Positions 59,765-64,000 of a DNA stretch of 64,000 bases are shown piece by piece. The translations under genes were made by a program, and so were the position numbers. Positions within the stretch are counted from its first letter, which is position 1. The number at the start of each line of letters is the position of its first letter. Origin of the DNA: Pseudomonas viridiflava. Its GTDB lineage: Bacteria; Pseudomonadota; Gammaproteobacteria; Pseudomonadales; Pseudomonadaceae. Where the stretch lies: positions 248,001 through 312,000 of the forward strand of contig NZ_UTBZ01000060.1 of NCBI RefSeq assembly GCF_900580865.1. Direction: 5' to 3'. Under the pieces are notes generated by a model. That model ran no database searches, was not told the DNA's origin, and saw nothing but the letters and a program-made list of their open reading frames with translations.

Positions 59765-60697
59765 ATGATCCCTACCCCTCTGCCCCAGGAATCGCCTTTG
59801 GCATTGCACATCGACCCGCGCGTGAGTGCGCCGGGTGACTTCGCCACGGCCATATCCGGCCTGACGTTGTTTCGTCGTGATCAGCCAGCGCCGCCCATGG
59901 TGTGCATGATTGAGCCGAGCCTGATTCTCGTCGGTCGCGGTGAAAAGCGCTTGTGGGTCGGTGGTGAGGGCTACAGCTATGACCCGTCACGGTTTCTGGT
60001 CACTTCACTGGACCTGCCCGCCAACTCCGAAGTGATGCTTGCCAGTCCCCAGCAGCCCTGTGTCGGCCTCGTGCTGAAACTGGATGTCAGCATGCTCGCC
60101 GAGGTCATCACCAAGAGCGGCCTGCCGGCCAAGCGGCAGCCAGCAACGGGCACGGGCGCCGCGATTGGCAGCCTGTCGTCTGCGCTGGAGGGCGCACTCG
60201 AGCGCCTGCTGGCATTGCTCGACGAACCCGAGGCGATCCCGGTGCTGGCGCCGCTGATTCTGCGCGAGATCCACTATCGGCTGCTGCACACCGATCAAGG
60301 CGCACGGCTGCGGCAGATCACGGCCGTCGATGGCCAGGGTTATCGCATCGCCAAAGCGATTGACTGGCTCAAGGTCAACTACACCGATGCCCTGCGCATC
60401 GATGATCTGGCTGCGAGAGTGCAGATGAGCGCGCCAACCTTTCACCATCATTTCCGCCAGCTCACCGGCATGAGTCCGCTGCAGTACCAAAAATGGCTGC
60501 GGCTCAACGAAGCGCGGCGGCTGATGCTGGTCGAGCGCCTCGACGTTTCGCGGGCGGCGTTTGCGGTCGGCTATGAAAGTCCTTCGCAGTTCAGCCGCGA
60601 ATATGGCCGGCTGTTCGGCACCGCACCGAGTCGTGACATCGCCCTTCTGCGCGGTCAGCCATTTGAAGCAGAAGCCCTCGGCACAGTAGCGAATTGA
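59765..60697 (+). CDS. AraC family transcriptional regulator (AraC_N type)
   Basis: A 310-residue regulator. The N-terminal AraC_N-type domain (about residues 20-190) includes FRRDQPAPPMVCMIEPSLILVGRGEKRL and DPSRFLVTSLDLP, typical of this family in Pseudomonas. The C-terminal double helix-turn-helix covers about 205-300 (LRIDDLAARVQMSAPTFHHHFRQLTGM and RAAFAVGYESPSQFSREYGRLFG). It is followed on the same strand by the 2Fe-2S gene of the second Mo oxidoreductase, 77 bases away, so it may activate that operon as well as the divergent MFS gene. Confidence 0.92.
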   Translation: MIPTPLPQESPLALHIDPRVSAPGDFATAISGLTLFRRDQPAPPMVCMIEPSLILVGRGEKRLWVGGEGYSYDPSRFLVTSLDLPANSEVMLASPQQPCVGLVLKLDVSMLAEVITKSGLPAKRQPATGTGAAIGSLSSALEGALERLLALLDEPEAIPVLAPLILREIHYRLLHTDQGARLRQITAVDGQGYRIAKAIDWLKVNYTDALRIDDLAARVQMSAPTFHHHFRQLTGMSPLQYQKWLRLNEARRLMLVERLDVSRAAFAVGYESPSQFSREYGRLFGTAPSRDIALLRGQPFEAEALGTVAN

Positions 60698-60774
60698 ACG
60701 AAAACCGGTGCTGCGCCTCGCCGCGTGTCACTGCTCATAACAATGCACGTCAACCGATGATCAGCGGGTGAATC

Positions 60775-61230
60775 ATGGAACTACGAATCAACCAGAAGAC
60801 CTATCAGGTCGATGCCGACGCCGATACGCCCTTGCTGTGGGTGATCCGCGATGATCTGGGCATGACCGGGACCAAGTACGGCTGCGGACTGGCGCAATGC
60901 GGCGCCTGTTCGGTGCTGGTAGACGGCAACGTGGTGCGCTCGTGCGTCACGCCGGTGGCCGGTGTGGTTGGCCGCGAGGTCACCACCATTGAGGCCATCG
61001 AAAGCGATGACGTGGGCAAACGGGTGGTCTCGACCTGGGTCGATCTGCAGGTCGCCCAGTGCGGTTACTGCCAGTCCGGGCAGGTGATGGCCGCCACCGC
61101 GCTGCTCAAGCAAAACCCCAAGCCGAGTGATGCGCAGATCGAGGCGGCGATGGTCAATCTGTGCCGCTGCGGCACTTACAACGCCATTCATGCCGCCATG
61201 CATGAGCTGGCCGGCAAGGGAGACGCGTGA
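60775..61230 (+). CDS. (2Fe-2S)-binding subunit of a second Mo oxidoreductase (IorA-like)
   Basis: A 151-residue protein with ferredoxin-type ligands C37, C42, C45 and C57 and a second cluster in QCGYCQSG and NLCRCGTYN. It is homologous to the protein at 4730-5203 but clearly diverged (for example TGTKYGCGLAQCGACSVLVDG in place of the first protein's GLGQCGACTVIVDD region). The stop overlaps the next start (TGATG). It relays electrons from the Mo subunit to the cytochrome that follows. Confidence 0.93.
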   Translation: MELRINQKTYQVDADADTPLLWVIRDDLGMTGTKYGCGLAQCGACSVLVDGNVVRSCVTPVAGVVGREVTTIEAIESDDVGKRVVSTWVDLQVAQCGYCQSGQVMAATALLKQNPKPSDAQIEAAMVNLCRCGTYNAIHAAMHELAGKGDA

Positions 61231-63482
61231 TGACCGTACGTATCGACCCATCACAGCAAGCCTCGGTGCTGGATCTGCACGAACCGATCAATGTTTCGCG
61301 CAGGCGTTTTCTCACCGGCACCGCCGTCGGCGCACTGGTCCTCGGCTTCGGTCTGCCCCTGGGGGCGACACGCGTGCAAGCTGCCGTTGCAGCGGCGACG
61401 GCCGAACGCGGCACGCATGTGCCGGCGTTTCTCGAAATCCGTCCGGACAATCGCGTGCGTCTGCTCTGCCCGTTCATGGAGGGCGGACAAGGTACGTTTA
61501 CCGCGATGGCGCAGATCGTCGGTGAAGAACTGGATGCCGACCCGGCAACCTTCCTCGTCGAAGCCGCGCCGCCCGGCGAAGCCTATGTGGTGTTGGAAAA
61601 CGGCATGCGCATCACCGGCGGCAGCATGTCGGTGCGCATGAGCTACCCGGTGATGCGCCGCCTCGGCGCCCTCGCCCGCGCCATGCTACTGCAAGCGGGC
61701 GCGCAACAACTTGGCGTGCCAGTCAGCGAGTTGAGCACCGAGCCTGGCAAAGTCGTGCATGCCAAGTCGGGCCGCTCGCTGGCCTACGGTGAACTGGCTG
61801 AGCGGGCGATGGATCTGCCGGTTCCCGATCCGGCCTCTGTGAAGCTGCGTGATCCGAGCCAGTTCCGCTGGATCGGCAAACCGGTGAAGCGCCTCGATGC
61901 CTACGACAAGTCCACGGGCAAGGCGCTGTACAGCATCGATCTCAAAGTCGACGACATGCTCCACGCTGCCGTGCAACATGCCCCGCGTTTGGGGATGACG
62001 GTCGGCAACCTGCGCAACGAAGATCAGGTCAAGGCAATGAAAGGCGTGCATTCCGTGCACCGTCTGCCTGGTGCCGTGGCGGTCGTTGCCGAGCGCTGGT
62101 GGCACGCCAAACGTGCGGTCGAGGCGATCCAGGTCGACTGGCAAGAGCCAACGGCCGACAGCAAAGTGCGGCCGATGCCCGCGGACTTTTCCAGCGACGC
62201 CTGGTTCAAGCGCCTCGCCGAAGATAAAGGCCCGGCCAAAGATGATGAAAACGAAGGCGACGTGGCGGCGATTCTCAAAGAGACCAAGACCTGCATCGAT
62301 GCCACTTACCACAACCAATACCTGAACCACGGTCAACTGGAACCGCCTTCGGCACTGGCCCGATTCAACCCGGACGGTTCGCTGGAAGTCTGGCTGCCGA
62401 ATCAGGCGCCGGACATGTTCCGCGCCGACATCGCCAAACGCACGGGCCTCGATACGTCGCGCATCACCTTGCATTCGCCGTTGCTGGGTGGCTTCTTTGG
62501 CCGGCATTTTCTCTACGACTCGGCCAGCCCCTACCCTCAGGCAATCGCGCTGGCGAAAGCGGTTGGCCGCCCGGTCAAACTGATCTGGAGTCGCGAAGAA
62601 GAGTTCCTGCGTGATGTGCTCCGTCCGGTTGCCGCAGTGAATTTCCGTGGCGCTCTGGACGCCGACGGCTGGCCGCTGGCAATCGAAGCGATCAGTGCCA
62701 CCGAAGGCCCGACCGAAGCCCTTGCCGGCAAACAGGGCGAGAAGCTCGATCCGACGGCGCTTGAAGGCTTGGCCGGCAAGTCCTACGCGATCCCCAACAA
62801 GCGCATCGCGCAGATTTACGCCAAAGGCCCGGCGATGCTCGGTTACTGGCGTTCGGTGGGCAATTCGCTCAATGACTTCTTCTATGAATCGTTCCTTGAT
62901 GAACTGGCCGACAAGGGTGGCAAAGACCCGTTCGACCTGCGCCTGCATTTGCTGCGCGACAACAAACGACTGACCACTCTGCTGCAAGCGGTGGCTGAAC
63001 TGTCGGGCGGCTGGAAGCGCGGGCCGTTTACCGCCGAGGATGGCAGCAAACGTGCGCGCGGCGTGGCCATGGCTTCGCCGTTCGGTACAGAGACGGCGGT
63101 GATCGCCGAGGTGTCGATCGAGAACGGTCAGGTCAAGGTGCACGACATCTGGCAGGCGATTGACCCGGGCAGCATCGTCAACCCGGCGATTGTCGAAGCG
63201 CAGGTCAACGGCGCCGTGGCGCTGGGGCTGTCGCAAACCCTGGTGGAAGAAGCCGTGTGGATTGATGGCAAACCCCGGGCGCGCAACTACGACTTGTATC
63301 CGATCCTGCCGCCTGCGCGGATGGCTCGGGTCCATGTGCGTGTGGTCGAGAGTGGCGAAAAAATGGGTGGCATCGGTGAACCGCCGTTGCCAGCGGTCGC
63401 GCCCGCCGTCGCTAACGCGGTGGCAAGGCTAACCGGTCAGCGGGTGCGCAGCCTGCCCATGAGCCGACACACCTTCACTTGA
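61230..63482 (+). CDS. Second molybdopterin-binding oxidoreductase, large subunit (IorB-like)
   Basis: A 750-residue Mo subunit of the xanthine dehydrogenase family. A Tat signal is present (SRRRFLTG at residues 23-30, followed by a hydrophobic stretch). The segments GGFFGRHFLYDSASPYPQAIALAKAVGRPVKLIWSREEEF (in parts) and the C-terminal GGIGEPPLPAVAPAVANAV carry the cofactor-binding and catalytic Glu regions. It differs from the first copy (5200-7434) in length and signal. The ATG at 61230 is preferred over the GTG one codon earlier. Substrate unknown, aldehyde or N-heterocycle. Confidence 0.9.
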   Translation: MTVRIDPSQQASVLDLHEPINVSRRRFLTGTAVGALVLGFGLPLGATRVQAAVAAATAERGTHVPAFLEIRPDNRVRLLCPFMEGGQGTFTAMAQIVGEELDADPATFLVEAAPPGEAYVVLENGMRITGGSMSVRMSYPVMRRLGALARAMLLQAGAQQLGVPVSELSTEPGKVVHAKSGRSLAYGELAERAMDLPVPDPASVKLRDPSQFRWIGKPVKRLDAYDKSTGKALYSIDLKVDDMLHAAVQHAPRLGMTVGNLRNEDQVKAMKGVHSVHRLPGAVAVVAERWWHAKRAVEAIQVDWQEPTADSKVRPMPADFSSDAWFKRLAEDKGPAKDDENEGDVAAILKETKTCIDATYHNQYLNHGQLEPPSALARFNPDGSLEVWLPNQAPDMFRADIAKRTGLDTSRITLHSPLLGGFFGRHFLYDSASPYPQAIALAKAVGRPVKLIWSREEEFLRDVLRPVAAVNFRGALDADGWPLAIEAISATEGPTEALAGKQGEKLDPTALEGLAGKSYAIPNKRIAQIYAKGPAMLGYWRSVGNSLNDFFYESFLDELADKGGKDPFDLRLHLLRDNKRLTTLLQAVAELSGGWKRGPFTAEDGSKRARGVAMASPFGTETAVIAEVSIENGQVKVHDIWQAIDPGSIVNPAIVEAQVNGAVALGLSQTLVEEAVWIDGKPRARNYDLYPILPPARMARVHVRVVESGEKMGGIGEPPLPAVAPAVANAVARLTGQRVRSLPMSRHTFT

Positions 63483-63499
63483 TCAGCGCCGGAGCGTCC

Positions 63500-64000
63500 A
63501 TGAATAACAGCCGATTCGCAAGAACCGCTGGCTGGCTGGCAGTGCCGTGCCTGGTCGCGGCAGGCCTGCTGGCCTGGTATGTCACCCGCGAGCCCGTCTC
63601 GCGCCTTGAAACCCATCAGATCGCCGTGGCCGACATCGACCCGGCACTGGTCGCCCGTGGCGAATACGTCGCCCGGCTCAGCGATTGCGTGGCCTGTCAC
63701 AGCGTGCCGGGCGGTGCGCCGTTCGCCGGCGGCCTGGAAATGGCCACACCGCTGGGCTCAATCCATGCGACCAATATCACCCCGGACGCGGAAACCGGTA
63801 TCGGCCACTACAGCCTGGCGGACTTCGACCGAGCGGTGCGTCATGGCGTGGCCCCCGACAGTCGCCGTTTGTACCCGGCGATGCCCTACCCGTCCTACGC
63901 CAAGCTCAGTGACGATGATGTGCGTGCGCTGTATGCGTTTTTCATGAAAGGCGTGGCACCGGTGAAACAGGCGAACATCCCCAGTGCGATTCCGTTTCCG
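63500..64000 (+). CDS. Cytochrome c subunit, cut by the window end
   Basis: The first 167 codons of a membrane-anchored cytochrome c run to the window end without a stop. It has an N-terminal membrane segment (about 10-30), a CVACH heme site near residue 63 and an NITPDAETGIGHYSLADFDRA stretch closely matching the tri-heme cytochrome at 3453-4733, so further heme sites are expected beyond the window. The GGAG upstream supports the ATG at 63500. It is the electron acceptor of the Mo enzyme encoded just before it. Confidence 0.88.
   Translation, partial: MNNSRFARTAGWLAVPCLVAAGLLAWYVTREPVSRLETHQIAVADIDPALVARGEYVARLSDCVACHSVPGGAPFAGGLEMATPLGSIHATNITPDAETGIGHYSLADFDRAVRHGVAPDSRRLYPAMPYPSYAKLSDDDVRALYAFFMKGVAPVKQANIPSAIPFP

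Noticed and set aside
61686..63335. 549-codon open frame opposite the second Mo subunit gene
   Set aside because: It is an antisense shadow caused by high-GC codon bias. It has no domain character, is rich in Arg/His/Gln, and the plus-strand gene is unmistakable.

Overview
The window looks like a catabolic accessory stretch of a fluorescent Pseudomonas chromosome (P. fluorescens/P. putida type). The grounds are high-GC coding with strong third-position G/C bias, a gallate (gal) cluster whose products resemble those known from P. putida, a FecI/FecR/TonB-receptor iron unit, and many LysR/AraC regulators paired with MFS carriers. No rRNA, tRNA, CRISPR array, transposase, integrase or phage gene was seen. 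This is a by-eye reading: family names rest on recognised motifs and lengths, not on database searches.

Layout. 0-0.9 kb: 3' part of a sugar ABC permease (XylH-like). 0.9-3.2 kb: LysR regulator and MFS carrier. 3.4-7.4 kb: a periplasmic molybdenum oxidoreductase set (tri-heme cytochrome c, 2Fe-2S subunit, Tat-exported Mo subunit). 7.6-11.2 kb: Old Yellow Enzyme reductase, EamA carrier, ZIP metal carrier, a small unknown protein. 11.4-25.1 kb: a large, apparently undescribed amine/betaine catabolic locus. On the minus strand it has proVWX-type uptake, a GlxA/AraC activator, a PuuB-like FAD oxidase, a DapA-like lyase and a PuuC-like aldehyde dehydrogenase. On the plus strand it has a LysR regulator, an MmgE/PrpD protein, a GbcA-like Rieske oxygenase and an MFS carrier. 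25.1-33.7 kb: a lipoprotein, a zinc phospholipase-C-like exported protein, a YddG-type exporter, an MFS carrier, a second Rieske oxygenase, a dTMP-kinase-like P-loop protein, a class V aminotransferase and a Tat-exported SMP-30 lactonase-like protein.

33.8-36.8 kb: purine salvage (guanine-deaminase-like enzyme, NCS2 permease, LysR). 36.9-39.1 kb: divergent MFS/LysR pair. 39.1-45.2 kb: a patchy stretch of small genes that looks less GC-rich (MFS, AraC, two cupins, GNAT, small unknowns, a membrane protein, an ABM-type monooxygenase and MarR). 45.2-53.2 kb: the complete gallate pathway (galD, galC, galB, galR, porin, galA, galT). 53.5-58.1 kb: a small membrane protein, then sigma factor, anti-sigma factor and TonB receptor. 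58.3-64 kb: MFS/AraC, then a second Mo-oxidoreductase set (2Fe-2S, Mo subunit, cytochrome c) cut by the window end.

How it works together. Most modules follow one plan: a regulator beside an importer and one to four oxidative enzymes, giving growth on an unusual carbon or nitrogen source. The two Mo-oxidoreductase sets probably oxidise aldehydes or N-heterocycles in the periplasm and pass electrons through their cytochromes. The non-coding DNA holds several clear operator-like repeats: twin MarR palindromes, a shared motif ahead of galB and galT, a LysR box in the proV/lysR gap, direct repeats ahead of the PuuB-like gene, and two mutually exclusive hairpins between fecR and the TonB receptor.
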